Counted from the stretch's first letter, positions 11,895 through 24,034 are shown. The stretch is 64,000 bases of DNA from Ailanthus altissimus (GCA_946807835.1 OX327686.1:4650001-4714000), one strand, 5' to 3'. The notes: a model not told the origin generated them from the sequence alone. Program-made: numbers and translations.

Positions 11895-13457
11895 GATCAA
11901 TGATTGTGATCAATAGTTAATCACAACAATGAATGATCAACGTTATCGGTCAACTGTGAATGACTAATATACCGAAGCCAAATTGGTTCATCGGAGACAT
12001 TTTGAATTCCTAATTTTTTACTATCTATACAACGATGGAATTGGTTTCACTATAAAAGCAAAGGAAAAGGGAGAAGTTGACGAGAATATGTGGCGGTAAC
12101 TATAGCATTGTTACCTAATAACGACACATTACCGTTAATGCCACCTAATTCTGATAGATTGTGATTTGACAATTTGGGATATATAGTGGTGCATCCTACC
12201 ATGCCATCGTTGGATGATGATACTGTAAAGACTGCCACTATTTTGTCAATTTTCCTTCCTTCATTGCTTTTATGGTGAAACTAACTTCAATATTATATAA
12301 ACTGCAAAATTTAGAGTTTAAGGGTGTCTCTATGAACATATAGGGTATTGGTGTTATTGCTATTGATTAGTAAACAATGTTGTTGACCTATCACTGTCGC
12401 CTTTGACCAACGATGGTAGCGGTGATTGACAGTGGCAATATGATTTTTATTAGTTATAATTAAAATTATTTTAATTAAAAATTATTTAATATAACTTTCA
12501 ATTAGCTATTTTACATTTTTGACAATTTAAACAAATAAAATCTATTACATGATGGGGTCCATGTGTCTTGAAACTATATAGGTATTTGTGTTCTTTTTAC
12601 ATATTTTAGGAGTTCACCTGTCTTTTTCTTTGACCGATGAAAATTCACATTTCAATGGGGGGAAATGTTAGGGAAAAAAAAAACAGATTTATATTTTTCT
12701 AATTTTGATTCACCTATGAAAAGTTTAGGTTATTCAAATTTAGTTGTTAGAAAAATCTTTCAACCTAAAAACTTAAACTATTATGTGATAGGTGAATGCA
12801 ATTTTATGTTTTAATAGATGTCAAGAGACTAAAACAAATATAAGTATAAGGCTAAGGATGACAATTTAGCTCAGATCTAGAAAAATTTAAAATTTTGGAA
12901 AAATTCAAATTAAAAAAAACCTGGAAAATTTGATTTTTATTTTTAGATTTGGGTTTTATTTTTTTTTATGTGAAATTTGGATTTTGAATTTTTTTTTTAG
13001 ATTTGAGAAACTCGGCCTGAAAACCTAGGTTTTATTTATTTTTTATAAGAGAAGTCCTAAATTAATTTCAAAAATTTCTAATCTTTAACATATATATATA
13101 TATATTAAAAATTATGTTTATTCGTTTATTTTGTCACCTTTTAGTGATATATTAATCATACTTACGAAAAAATAAAATGTGAGAAGATTATTTCGATGAA
13201 AGATGTTGCTCATTTTATATAAAATAATTACATACTTTATATACTCGGCTCTTAATTAAAGTTTTGAGTGTTAAATTAATCTTGTAATGAAATATGAATC
13301 ATGTTAGTGTTTATTTAAGAGAGAAAAACACATGATATTTTTTCTTTGAGTTTTGACCCACTAAATCATTAATCATGAAATATAGAAGTTAAGTATTTAG
13401 TAATTAATGATACAAATTATTGTTAATTTTAAAACCTAAAACTAATAATAATAATAA
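11895..13457. other. Intergenic DNA preceding the LARD-like element
   Basis: No gene is seen. 11895-11970 repeats GATCAA/GTCAA words like the foldback interiors. 12850-13060 begins AAGGATGACAATTTAG and may be the left end of a hAT-like element (see findings). A short (AT)n lies near 13090-13105. The frame at 12050-12238 (minus) has no recognisable domain. Confidence 0.4.
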
Positions 13458-14003
13458 TGTTCCCCTTTGAATTTTAGGATCAACCTTTATCCTGAGAAAG
13501 GGGTCATAATCCCTAAAATTAAATAATTATATCCTTAATCATGAAATTAATGAAGAGAGTTATTATCCTTTAATCTCGAAATTGATAGGGGAGTTATTAT
13601 CCTTTAATCATGAAATTTATATGGAAATTAATGAGGATTAACATTTTTAAAGGATTTTATCAACAACACCTATAAAAAGGAGCACTCAACAATGAAGAAG
13701 GGCAATCTCAATGGATCCAAAGCAGTCACTTCCTTCTTACGACAGCTTTAATATAATTTTCTTTTACTATTATCTTTGTAATGGTCATAGTTCCTTGTAC
13801 TACATTATAAAGAGATTATTCTATAGTGCATGTGAACGAGCCCATGAATTTGGTAAAGTGGACATAGTTTTAAATTGAGCTAAATTACTATATATTAGTG
13901 TCTCTTTTTTTTTAAAATATTTTTTTGGCCTCAATTAATCATTTTTTAAAAAGAATAAAGTTAACTTATTAACTTAGGAATTCACCACATTTTTAGACCA
14001 ACA
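13458..14003 (+). repeat. 5' LTR of the LARD-like element (546 bp)
   Basis: It starts TGTTCCCCTTTGAATTTTAG and ends TAGACCAACA. It shares ordered blocks with 16781 onward: GGATCAACC near the start, CACCTATAAAAAGGAGCACT (promoter-like TATAAAAAG near 13672), AACAATGAAGAAGGGCA and AAAGAGATTATTCT near 13808. Immediately after it, GTTTGGTATCGTTTGTGAAA looks like a decayed primer-binding region of the TTTGGCGCCGT type used by many plant LARD and gypsy elements. Confidence 0.85.
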
Positions 14004-14029
14004 GTTTGGTATCGTTTGTGAAAAATACC

Positions 14030-14750
14030 ATAAAAAGTCATGGAGGCTAACAATGATCCGAAGATAAATTTTTGATTTTGATAAAAAAAATTTATGTCTT
14101 ATTTTTTACAAATTCTTATGTAATACAAAATTCATTCATCTCAATTAAAAATATTTTATTGCTAACTCCCTAAGTTATTCTTTTATATTAAATTCGTGTT
14201 AGAATAGTTTTTGCCACAAAAAAAGGAGAAAAAGGTAAAGCTCCTACCAATTTTAGGTGAAGAAAAAGCTACTTGGGTGGAAAAAAAAAAGATGAAAAAG
14301 CTACCCAAAAAAAAGAAAACAAAAAATTACTCAAGAGAAAGAAATTGAACAGTAAAAAAAGGAGAAGAAAGAAATTTTATTGTGAAAAAAAAAAGAGAAG
14401 ATGTCCAAAGATCTCCTTATGAGATAAATAAAAAAGGCTAGAGGTGGCATGCTAGATGTTGGTCCCTTAAAAAAATGAGAAAAAAATGGGGGAGAAGGAA
14501 GAAGATGTCCTCAATTGAAAAGATGTGGAAAAAAAAAGAGAGGGAGGCTATAGAGGAGAAAAATATCAAAGAGGGCTCAGGTAAAGCAAAACCAAATGCT
14601 TTTTAGGTTATTATTAAAAAACAATGAAGGAGAAAGGAAGTTGTCAAATGCTCATCGGGATTGCTAAACAAAAAAAAAAAAAAAGGAATGAGAAAGTAAA
14701 GAATGCAAGTTGCGTTGGGTTTTAAAAAAAAGTGCAAAAATTAGTAATAG
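14030..14750. other. Purine-rich non-coding leader of the LARD-like element
   Basis: About 700 bp dominated by A and G on the + strand (repeated GAAAAAGCTAC, AAAAAAGAGAAGA). There are no frames of note. It sits between the primer-binding region and the tandem repeats. Confidence 0.6.
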
Positions 14751-14819
14751 ACCTTACAGTAGTTTCAATCAAAGTAGTTTTTAAAAATTTTAAATAGGCC
14801 TTACATAAAAATTGACTTT

Positions 14820-15340
14820 CTACGACCTATTCATCAAGGATCACGAGAATCTAAATTTTATTCAAGTCAACCACTTAGATTCTTAAAGACTTTAATTATT
14901 TAAAATTTTTATTAAGGACCCTAAGCACTTAAATCTTAACCGAACTCAATTATTTATGCTCTAAATGAGCTCAACTAGTCAAAGCTCTTATTAAGGACCC
15001 CGAGCACTTAAATCCTATCCGAGATTGACCACTTAGACTTTTACGAAGCGTAACTACTTAATCTTTCTTCAAGGATCTCGAGCATCTAAATTCGCTTCGA
15101 GGCTGACCGTATAAGTCCACCTCGAGGTCAATCACATAAGTTTGCCCTGAGGTTGACCATGTAAATTCTCCCTAAGGCCGACCATGTAAGTTTATTTCGA
15201 GGTCGACCATATAAGTTTTCCTTGAGGCCTACCATATAAGTCTGCTCCGAGGCTAACCATATAAGTTTGTCCTAAAGCCAATCATATAAAATCTTACTTA
15301 AGGTTGACCACACAAGTCTTCCTCGTGGACCACATAAGTC
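14820..15340. repeat. Tandem repeats with GACCA..TAAGT units
   Basis: Two related arrays run together. To about 15080 units carry CGAGCACTTAAATC or GACCACTTAGA at 40-70 bp spacing. From about 15100 to 15340 units are near 30 bp and read CGAGGTCGACCATATAAGT with variation, about eight copies. They are non-coding and degenerate. The inverted LARD copy at the window end carries reverse-strand relatives. Confidence 0.75.
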
Positions 15341-15489
15341 CCCTAGATAACGAGTACTTGAAAATTCAAGCTTTTATTGAGCCTGGCCATACAAGCCCTT
15401 TTTACTCACTATCATTTATTAATTACATATTTTCTTTTTCTGATCATGTGCTCTAGATCTCCCATTAATCAAAGGATTAAATTATCAAG

Positions 15490-15900
15490 ATATTAAGCAA
15501 AAGGTTTCGAGCCCTGCCATAAGTAGTTTACCAAAATCTTATTCATGGGGTGCTATAAGTAGTTTATCAAGACTTTATGTTGGGGGTTCCAAGCTCTTCC
15601 ATAAGAAGTTTAAGACCTTATGCAAGGGAATCCCAAGCCCTTTCATAAGAAGTTTAAGACTTTACATAAGGGGTATCATAGAAGTTCAAGACCTTATGCA
15701 GGGGGTCTCCCGAATCCTTATATAAAAAGTTCACAACCTTATATGGAAAGTTCCGAGTGCTTTTATAAGAAGTTCAAGACCTTATGCAAAGGGTTCTGAA
15801 CCCTTCCATAAGAAGTTCAAGACCTTATGTGGGGGTCCCGAGCCTTTCCATTAGACGTTTAAGTCTTTATACATGAGATTCCGAGTTCTACCATAAGAAA
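15490..15900. repeat. Tandem repeats with CATAAGAAGTTTAAGAC units
   Basis: About eight degenerate copies of a unit near 45-50 bp. Each carries the order CCATAAGAAGTTTAAGAC, CTTATGC, GGGGTCCCGAGC. They are continuous with the previous and following arrays but have different unit sequence. Confidence 0.75.
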
Positions 15901-16600
15901 TTACCAAAAGCTTTGCGTGTAGAGTCTGGAGCCGAATGTAGGTAAGAAATTACCAAAGCACAATACAAGAAATCTCTAGCTCTATTATAGGCAAGAAATT
16001 ACTAAAGCCCTGCATGCGGAGCATCTATCTTCGTCTTAAGCTTTGCCGTAGGCAATAAATTACCACAACCTTGTGCATGGATTCTTCAGCTCTTTATAAT
16101 AGCCATGAGCCCCACCATAGGTAAGAAATTACTAAACCCTACATGCGGAGTATCGATCTCCACCTTAGCAAAGAAATTATCACAACCTACCATGGAGTCC
16201 TAAACTCCACCGTAGGCAAAAAAAATTCCATAACTTTACGTGTGGAGTCTCAAGCTTCACTTTAGGAAAAAATCACCAAAGCCCTGCATGTAGAGTCCTG
16301 ATCCCCACCGTAGGCAAGATATCAGCAAAGCCTTACGCATGGAGTCCCAAGCTCTACCATAAGTGAAAAAGTTATCGAAACTTTGTGCACAAGGTCCTTA
16401 ACTCCATCACAAAGCACTATCCTAAGAAAAAAAAGCTGGGCGTGGAGCCGCAAGCTCCACCACAAACTGGAATTATCCCAAGCATGAAAATTATATGCAT
16501 GATGTCCCAAGCCTTACTGTATGTAGTTTTGCACCCCAGTGTGGGCATGGATCACTTACGCACATAATCCCTAGCTTTCTCGCAAGTAGATGTCATTTTA
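15900..16600. repeat. Tandem repeats with GGCAAGAAATTACC units
   Basis: About ten degenerate copies at roughly 60-bp spacing. Each carries TAGGCAAGAAATTACCAAA, a GCATG(C/T)GGAGTC block and AGCTCCACC. The small frames at 16322-16689 are translated from these repeats. Confidence 0.75.
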
Positions 16601-16780
16601 AATATAAAAAACCTAAGCCTTCGGGTTATAATAAAGGTGCTCCTCGTCAACAAACTCAGGGTTCATACTATTTAAATACCTTAAGATAGACCCAAAATTC
16701 AAAGGTAAAATTTTTCAACCCAAGAACTATAATAAAGTTTCTAATATGAATAAGTTAATACTGAAAAATTAAGAGATCAC

Positions 16781-17219
16781 TATTCCCCTTACATTATAGG
16801 GTCAACCCTAATCATAAAAAATGGGTTCTTACCTTAAAAATTAGGGAATCATATCCTTAATGATGGAATTCATGGGAGAATTAATAAAGATTATTACATT
16901 CCTAAAAGACTCTACCAATAACACCTATAAAAAAAAGCACTCAACAATAAAGAAGGGCATCTCTAATAAATCTAAAGCAGCTGCAATGTCCCTACGATAA
17001 CCTCAACATGATTTTCTTTTATTATTCTCTTTGTAATGGACATGGTGCCTTGTACTATTGTTGTAAAGAGATTATTCTGTAGTGTATGTGAATGAGCTTA
17101 TAAGCTTAGTAAAGTAGATATCTAGCCAAATGAGGTTGAATCCTATATAACGGTGTTTATTTTTCCTCTTTTTTCTTTTATTTTGTTGATCTTAATTAAT
17201 TGTTTTCCAACAAAGAATA
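16781..17219 (+). repeat. 3' LTR of the LARD-like element, left part
   Basis: It starts TATTCCCCTTACATTATAGG (TG changed to TA), aligned with the 5' LTR, and is cut at GAATA (17215-17219) by the nested insertion. The LTR resumes at 20068 and ends at 20112 (GATCAACA). Upstream of it, TTAATACTGAAAA marks the same internal boundary seen in the inverted copy near 63215. Confidence 0.85.
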
Positions 17220-20062
17220 TATCACGCCTCAGACTCAAAAGATCTGAAACATGACATAACTTACACTCATTCAATAATGTGCACTCATAATTAATATTGT
17301 ATAAAATTTTAAACTTGAATTCAACATAGGAATCCTTAGCAAGTTGCTAGTAAGTTCAACAATAAAATTAACTCATAACCAAACATATAAACATAAACTT
17401 CTATTGACAAAATTTAAACATTCATTTCAATTTTCTTCAGAATTATAACAATTGAATTATGACTGGGACAATTAGTAAACCGGAGATATGCAGAGTTTTC
17501 TCAGAGATTAACACTCTACTACGTCACCAGTAGCAACTTTGTTACTGGAAGCCCAGAATATATTTATTGTAAATTCTTACTTAAAATCAACCAATAACAA
17601 CACTTGGTGAAACTTAAACCAAATCCAACAACACATAATAAAATAACACATAAGTATTTATTCAATAGGGATAAATCAAATATTTTAAACCACGTGTCCC
17701 CAAATTAAACACTCAGCAACCTAGCAACTTAGAGAACCCAAAAGGACAGCAGAAGCCTTACTAAATCCGCTAAGCACACATATACCTTATTTACCTGAAA
17801 TTACTATAAACTATAATGAGTATGAAACTCAGTAAGTATACTAGTTTTTTATATATCAAAATACAAATACATATATGTACACAATGCACATGTATGATAT
17901 GCTGTGATAAATCAAAATCATAATCTTATTAAATCACATGTCAGGTAAGCGTTTACACATTTTTTCAAAACATATAATAGGAATACCATTACTAAACTAC
18001 TACTTAGTAGGACTTCCATATCATATATCACATAATGAGCCAAATGTCACTCGTAGGTGATATACTGTATGAGAGGAATAGTACAAGTGAGGTTTAAATT
18101 ACATATATATAATGCTCATGCCCGAAGGTAAAAGCCAAACTCTCACTCTGATCATGTGAGTCCTCTCACATGCACTAATACGCCACCACACGAATGTGAT
18201 GACTCAATCTTCTTATAGGTACCAATAAGATCATCCCTACATATGAAACACATAACATATACCAATCTCGAAGGAAAGGCTACACATAAAGACTCCACAA
18301 ATCACATAAGGTGCCTACTAAGTAAATAGTGAGTTCAAGCATCCTCAAAACACAAAACATATCTCATGGACATTTTTTACTTCAAAAGCTTTCTTTATTA
18401 AACACATTTCATTTTGAAAGCTCACTTTCATAAACACATGTATGTCCATGCTTAATATCAATGATCACATTCATAAACATATGTCTTTTACATTTTATAT
18501 CAACTATACTTTGACATAACATAAACATTTCTAAGCACATTTATAAAATCATACATAGACAAATACTATACTTATTGTGATTTCAGTAAAAGTCTAGTAT
18601 ACTTACCTCTTAGTACTTTCAGCTACAAAGATTAATTCTCCTTAACCTATCAATGAAGATTAATCCTTTCATAAGCCTCAACATTCACACAAAATAATTT
18701 AAATAGCTTACAAAATTACACATATTGCACTTATCACATCGAATTGGTCTAATTACTTGGTTTCTCAAAACTTGTCATTCTGACCACTTACACTTAACAA
18801 AATTTTCTTATATATCAAATGATGTCCAATTACTCCAAAATTAGAAAATATCATTCTTGACTCATATATCCTTCTTATATATAAATATTATATTATAATT
18901 CCAACACAATCTATTCCATAAACACCATCGAATCCAAACTACTAACCTGAGAGGATCAAGATATTTACTGAACAGTATTCAATCTCCCAATTTTATAAAA
19001 TCATATACTATTGCAAAAATTATAAAAATATTACAGAATTAATCTTAACACATATCTCAATACATGATAAATATTTCACTTCAAAATCACTGCCAAAAGT
19101 CTTTTAAAACTATTTTATTCTATAGCTTTAAAAATCTGTTAATCAAATATTACAATGAGCTAACACTTTTTAGAAAATCATAACAATTTAACCACATTGA
19201 TCTAAATTCTCAATTCTAAGTATATCATATTATACATATAAACTTATTATGTTCCATAAATTTGTAATTTTTTAAGATCATTCAGCAGATCAAAAATTGT
19301 TTGTCTCTGTATTATACTGTTAACACAAAATTTTTATAATTTTAGGGTCATTTTGGTAAATTCACTACAAATTGAATTTCTAAAATTTTCAATCGATTCA
19401 AAGTCTCAAATGATTTAAACATGTCAAATTTCATATACTCAAAATTTAAAACCAGAATTGAATCACAATAATTTATAAAATTCTTGGATCAAGAGACTAT
19501 CAAGTAGAAATTCTGTAATTCATCATGATTTATCAAACTATCTACATAGATCATCATCAATTCTCATAATATCTTACAAAAATACATCAAATCCTCAATT
19601 GTATATATTTTTAGAAATTAAAATTTAATGGAATTAACTAATTTAACACAAAAAAACTAAGAAAGGGTTATAATATACCTCTTAAAGTTTAAATTCCAAC
19701 TTTCTTCTTCTTCTTTCTCTCCCATTTCTTTCTCTCTTTTCTCACTTTAAAAGAGGTAGCTCTACCAAAATGAGCGAATTAGGGTTTCAAATGTGTATTT
19801 TTATACTAAGAGGCTAATTTTTAATATTTACAAATTAGCCCCTAAAACTTTCAAAGTATTAAAATTTGGTCCCTAAAATAAATCTAAAGTCTTGCAAATA
19901 AATCCAAAACTAATAGTATGTATTTAACCTATACAAACACTACTAATAATAATACATAAATCAAGTATCACCCATGTACAAATAAAATATGTATATATAT
20001 ATATTTATATATATTTATATATAAATACATATTCTTACCGATTGTGGATATTAGTTACTACA
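17220..20062 (-). mobile_element. Large solo LTR (2.84 kb), Ty3/gypsy-like, TSD GAATA
   Basis: It begins TATCACGCCTCAGACTC and ends ATTAGTTACTACA, with exact GAATA duplications at 17215-17219 and 20063-20067. On the minus strand it starts TGTAGTAAC and ends GGCGTGATA, a TG..CA pair with the last dinucleotide decayed. The minus strand carries a GTATAAAAATAC promoter box near 19797-19810, followed by AAACCCTAATTCGC, a transcription-start context common in plant gypsy LTRs. No internal domain is attached. The host site is the 3' LTR of the LARD-like element, so this insertion is younger than it. The family is inferred from length and termini. Confidence 0.8.
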
Positions 20063-20067
20063 GAATA

Positions 20068-20112
20068 ATTTAACTCATTGACTTGAGAATCGCCCAAATT
20101 TTTTGATCAACA
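20068..20112 (+). repeat. 3' LTR of the LARD-like element, right part
   Basis: After the second GAATA, the sequence ATTTAACTCATTGACTTGAG continues the LTR where the 5' LTR reads TTAACTTATTAACTTAGG, and it closes with GATCAACA at 20112. The AATAA duplication follows. Confidence 0.8.
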
Positions 20113-20534
20113 AATAATAATAATAATAATGATAATAATAATGAAGATTGTACTAACCATCATAAATATTAGTAGCATTTTTAACAATAATTAAAAATAG
20201 ATAATTATAAAAATAATTAACAATAGATTATTAATAAATTATATAATCTAATAATTACTTTATAAAATAAATGCCATAAAGTTCAAATTTTACCTAAAAA
20301 ATTAAAAAAAATGAGAAAATTAAGTTTAAATTTGACTGAATTACTTAGATCCAGAGCCCGGGCCCTAAAACAACCCGAGTGAAACTCAAATTTATACAAA
20401 AAAAAACTCACATTAAAATTCGAGTTTTACCATTCCTAAATAAGATCCATGATAAAAATTGATACCGAGAGAAATAATTTTAGGGTAAATCAAATTCTTG
20501 TACGGATCTTTAAGGGTAGTTAGGGTTAAGGGAT

Positions 20535-20800
20535 ATTAGTGTAATTTGGAAGAAAAAACACCATTATTTCCTAAGTTTTTTTATAAAAAAAAATGTATAT
20601 ACCACTTCCCCTTACTTTTTTAAACTACCATTACCGCTTTTACAGTTTTTTTAAGGAAAAAACATTACTATAAAATGACTAAATATCCATCTAAAAATGG
20701 TTAGTAATTAATTATAGAAAAAGGGAAAAAGTAGTATATATGATAAAACTTTGGGAATAATGGTGGTATTTCCTATATAATTTCAAAGTCCCATTAGGTA
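20535..20800. mobile_element. MITE with about 85-bp inverted arms
   Basis: The left arm at about 20545-20640 contains ACACCATTATTTCC. The right arm at about 20685-20795 contains GGAATAATGGTGGT. The arms pair over roughly 85 bases with mismatches and flank a short A+T-rich loop. No target duplication was fixed. It is non-coding and could fold as a hairpin RNA if transcribed. Confidence 0.6.
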
Positions 20801-20854
20801 ATTTCCAAATTTTAAAATAGATAAAAGGATATCTAGACTTGTAAGGTTTTAGGA

Positions 20855-21640
20855 AAGGAATATATAGGCTTCAATGCTTTTAAAATTTTTATTTACATCT
20901 CTATCAAGCAACAATTTTTGTTAATTTTAATTGAAAATAGAGAAAACAAAAATTCAGTCTAAACTCAGATTTGAAATAGAAAAAATACCATTAATAGAGT
21001 TTAAACCTCGGTCACCCACATGAAAAGTTAAAGTACTCACTACTGTGTTACAATAAATTTTGTTAGAATAATGTTAAAATATAAAAATAAGAAACAACAG
21101 GAACCCTAGTCACCTTTATGCCACCGTCTATTGCCGATCACCAGTTGGTCGACTGTTCTGAGCTAATCGAAATATTGACCGGTGGTCGACGGCAGCAGAC
21201 AAGAACATAAAAGTGGCCAGGGTTCTGTCGTTTTATATTTTTGTATTTTCTACTATGGCATTATGTCAACAAAATTTGTTATAGCATAACGATGAGTACT
21301 CTTAATTTTCATATTAGTGTATAAAGTTCAATCTTGTCAATGACATTTGTTAAATTATTAATATATATGTGATCTTAAAAATAATATATTAATAGATTTA
21401 CAGATTCATACATAAAGATAAAGTTAAAATATCTTAATTGGTTAAAATATTTGGCCCTTAACCATAAGGTTTAAGGTTCAAGCTCTCTTTTTAATATTTA
21501 ATTGAATTTAAAATTATTTAGTAAAAATGGGAGTGTAATTGTACTTTCACTAATTTTACTTATTTTATTGTTAAAATAGACGAAAGTTACTATCTAACAA
21601 AGGTATAAATAAAAATTTAAAAAATACTAGGGATTTAGGG
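20855..21640. mobile_element. Foldback element, family of 8070-8830
   Basis: Long imperfect inverted arms pair 20885-21150 with 21170-21630. Strong blocks are AAATTTTTATTTA at both outer ends, and AATAAATTTTGTTAGAATAATG near 21050 against its complement near 21255-21285. The centre holds GGTCGACTG and TTGACCGGTGGTCGAC, like the GTCAA array of the relative. Both arms hold a tRNA-like A box and B box (complement of 20990-21055; + strand 21425-21490). Ends are approximate. Confidence 0.6.
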
Positions 21641-21734
21641 TCATATCATTTTCCCTTAAAAATATTTAGATTTTATATTTCTCAAACTTTAAGAGATAAA
21701 TGTAATTATCTTTTTTTAATATATATTTTGGTAC

Positions 21735-22300
21735 AGGCTAATTAAGGTGTTCAAATTCCTATATAATCTACTCAATTAATTTAATTTGATTCAAGTCAAT
21801 TACATTTTTATTGGATTTGATAGATCGATGGTTTGGATTGGATTGAAAATTTTTAAATCCTCACTTAGCGTAATTGTTTGTGGATTTACTTTTTAAAATT
21901 TGCCAAAATCCAGTCAATCTAAAGAAAAATATGTATTAATAAATGAAATAATAAAGAAGACCAATAAGCCGTTAACAATAAATTATCATCCACAAAATTC
22001 ATAAAATCTCTTTTTATTTTGTATCATTTAACTTCTGCTTAATTTAAACTACTTTTGACTGTTGAAACCACCTTGCCATTAATTAATCTTTGTTTTAATC
22101 TTTTAATGTGTTTAGTTAACATAAAACTTAAGCCTAACTCACCCATCAGACATTACCAAATGAGTTGTCTGGTTTTATTCTCAAAACCCAACACAACTCA
22201 TAATATAAATTGAGCAAGTTGAACAAATCACAATAGGTTTAATCCATTTCAAGTTGGAAGAATCAAACTCATTTGACATCTCTAAATAAAATTAGTATTT
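21735..22300. mobile_element. Possible hAT-like non-autonomous element
   Basis: The left side reads AAGGTGTTCAAATTC and the right side, on the minus strand, AGAGATGTCAAATGAG. These resemble the inner TIRs of plant hAT elements (GGTGTCAAA). Arms are short and no clean 8-bp duplication was found. It is non-coding. Confidence 0.3.
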
Positions 22301-23054
22301 TTTTATAATAAATTTTGATCAGATTAGATTTGGTTTGGGTTTACACTTTTGCAGATTTGATCAGAGTCAAGTTTATATGTTAATAGATTGGATTGAATTA
22401 AAAACATTAGTAATTCATTTAATAATAAATCAAATAGATTATTGATCAAATTTGTCAGCTCCAATTGGATAAACTCTCTTAATTTTAATAATACTTATAC
22501 ATTTGTTCGAAGGAAAAACTTTTGAGGGGATATTTGTCACATCTCATAAAGGTAATTTATCAATTATCTCCCTTAAAATTTGACAAAATTTTACTAAGAT
22601 AGTATCTTTAAAGTGATAAGCCACTTATTTTAATTGCATCTTGTGCAGTAATTTCAATAATCATGTTTGACATAAATGTTAATCATATTTGACATAATTG
22701 TCAAATATGTCCTAAACTTTAAAAATTGTCAAATATCCCTCAATAACTAAAGTCAGTTTACATAATATAATCTCTTCAATGAATAAAATCAATTTATTCA
22801 CAAGAAAATAACTCTCTTACCTTTGACAAAGACAATGCATAATTAAACCTTAACACACATTATTGTTCTTTTTTCTCTTTTTTTTCCGGTAGATCCTTCT
22901 AAACCACCAATTTTCTAAATAACCAAAAAATAAAGGGTAATTTTTATTTTACTCCCCTCAAGTTTGGGCCTTTTCCAGCCTCGGTCAAATGATGGAAAAA
23001 TTTGCAGAAACCACCCCTTAAACATAACTGCCGTTGGAGAGTTGACAGAATCTT

Positions 23055-23490
23055 TTAAAGTACCATAATGCTCTCAGCCACGCATTTAAGTGCATCCCAC
23101 GAGCCTTCAAATGCGACGGAAGAGGATGTTCCGAGGCTACTCTGTAGTTGAATGACACAAGAATGATGCCAGCCTCAGCAACATGCTTGTTGAGACTGGC
23201 GTGGTACTTGGGATCAACAGTTGATGATATGCAAAACGCTCCACTGTGAAAGTATACTACAAGGGGAAGCTTTTTGCCTTTTTCTGTGAAGTTATTGGGA
23301 CAGTAAACTCGGTTGAGACACCAGTTTCAAGTACGATCACGATGTCTTTTGGACAGAACATTTGTTTCAGGATCCAAGCCTGTGGGAACCACTTCAGTTT
23401 CCGCGAGTCTCTCGACGGTTCCATCTTTGTCACTCGAAGATAAGAAAAAAACCTTGATGGAAACTTCTCTGCTGGTTGGCTTGAACCCAT
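23055..23490 (-). pseudogene. Plant carboxylesterase (CXE, alpha/beta-hydrolase) N-terminal fragment
   Basis: From an ATG at 23490, three frames together give the N-terminal third of a plant CXE esterase, the family that includes the gibberellin receptor GID1. Blocks in order are MGSSQPAEKF, DGTVERLAETEVVPTGLDPE, KDIVIVLETGVS, KKLPLVVYFHSGAFCISS, VSFNYRVASEHPLP and AFEGSWDALK. Four one-base shifts break it: near 23433 (a base missing before the Lys-Asp-Gly), near 23350 (one extra A), near 23275 (one A missing) and near 23117. The oxyanion-hole HGGGF reads HSGAF. The fragment stops at 23055 inside the TIR, so the nucleophile GxSxG and the catalytic Asp/His are absent. It cannot be active. Confidence 0.85.
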
Positions 23491-24034
23491 TTGTGAAAGA
23501 TGATAAGAAAGTGCTAATGTTGAGAGAGTTCACATCGTGGTCGATGAAGAAGAAAGGTGCAAGTGTGAAAAGATTATTTATTAAAGGAAAATGTAGAGCT
23601 AAGAGTTTCCACCAACCCACGACTCAAGAGACAGCTATGACTTAATTTAATTTAAAACAGTGTCATAGACAAAGAGATGAACTTTTTAATTTTTATTGAC
23701 AAAATTATGGCCTTTGTTATTGTTTTGAGGCTGGCGATAAAAACAAATTTCTTTTGTTTCTTAATCTTTGACAAGTCATTGTTCTTTGATTTTATACGAA
23801 TTTTTTAGTTAATTTCTATAATCAATAGGATAGTAGGAGTATATTCTAGGTCGTGTTAACAGGCAATTGTGGGCTGCTCTTGCTCATTCCTTATTAGTTT
23901 ACAATTAATAAATTTTGCAGTTTTCACTAAACAAAAATAAAATAATTATATCAAGCTAAGTATGGGTCAATTATGACGTTAGTTAGGCTTATTAAGTTAG
24001 AACCTTTCGGCAAAATTATTAAAAGTAATATTAT

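Larger units (their letters stand above)
13458..20112 (+). mobile_element. LARD-like non-coding LTR retrotransposon with nested solo LTR
   Basis: The two LTRs are 13458-14003 and 16781-17219 plus 20068-20112; the second is split by the insertion at 17220-20062. Exact AATAA target duplications flank the element (13453-13457 and 20113-20117), inside an (AAT)n tract. The interior, 14004-16780, has no gag or pol. It is purine-rich, then four kinds of tandem repeat. Non-coding LTR elements of this kind are called large retrotransposon derivatives and depend on a partner's enzymes. Reading the nested unit out gives an original of about 3.8 kb. A second, inverted copy of the family ends at 62688. 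Confidence 0.8.

Noticed and set aside
14820..16600. CRISPR array
   Set aside because: The units are degenerate, contiguous and without unique spacers, and lie inside a plant LTR element.
23313..23645. 110-codon + strand frame
   Set aside because: It is antisense to the esterase fragment, whose family blocks are on the minus strand.
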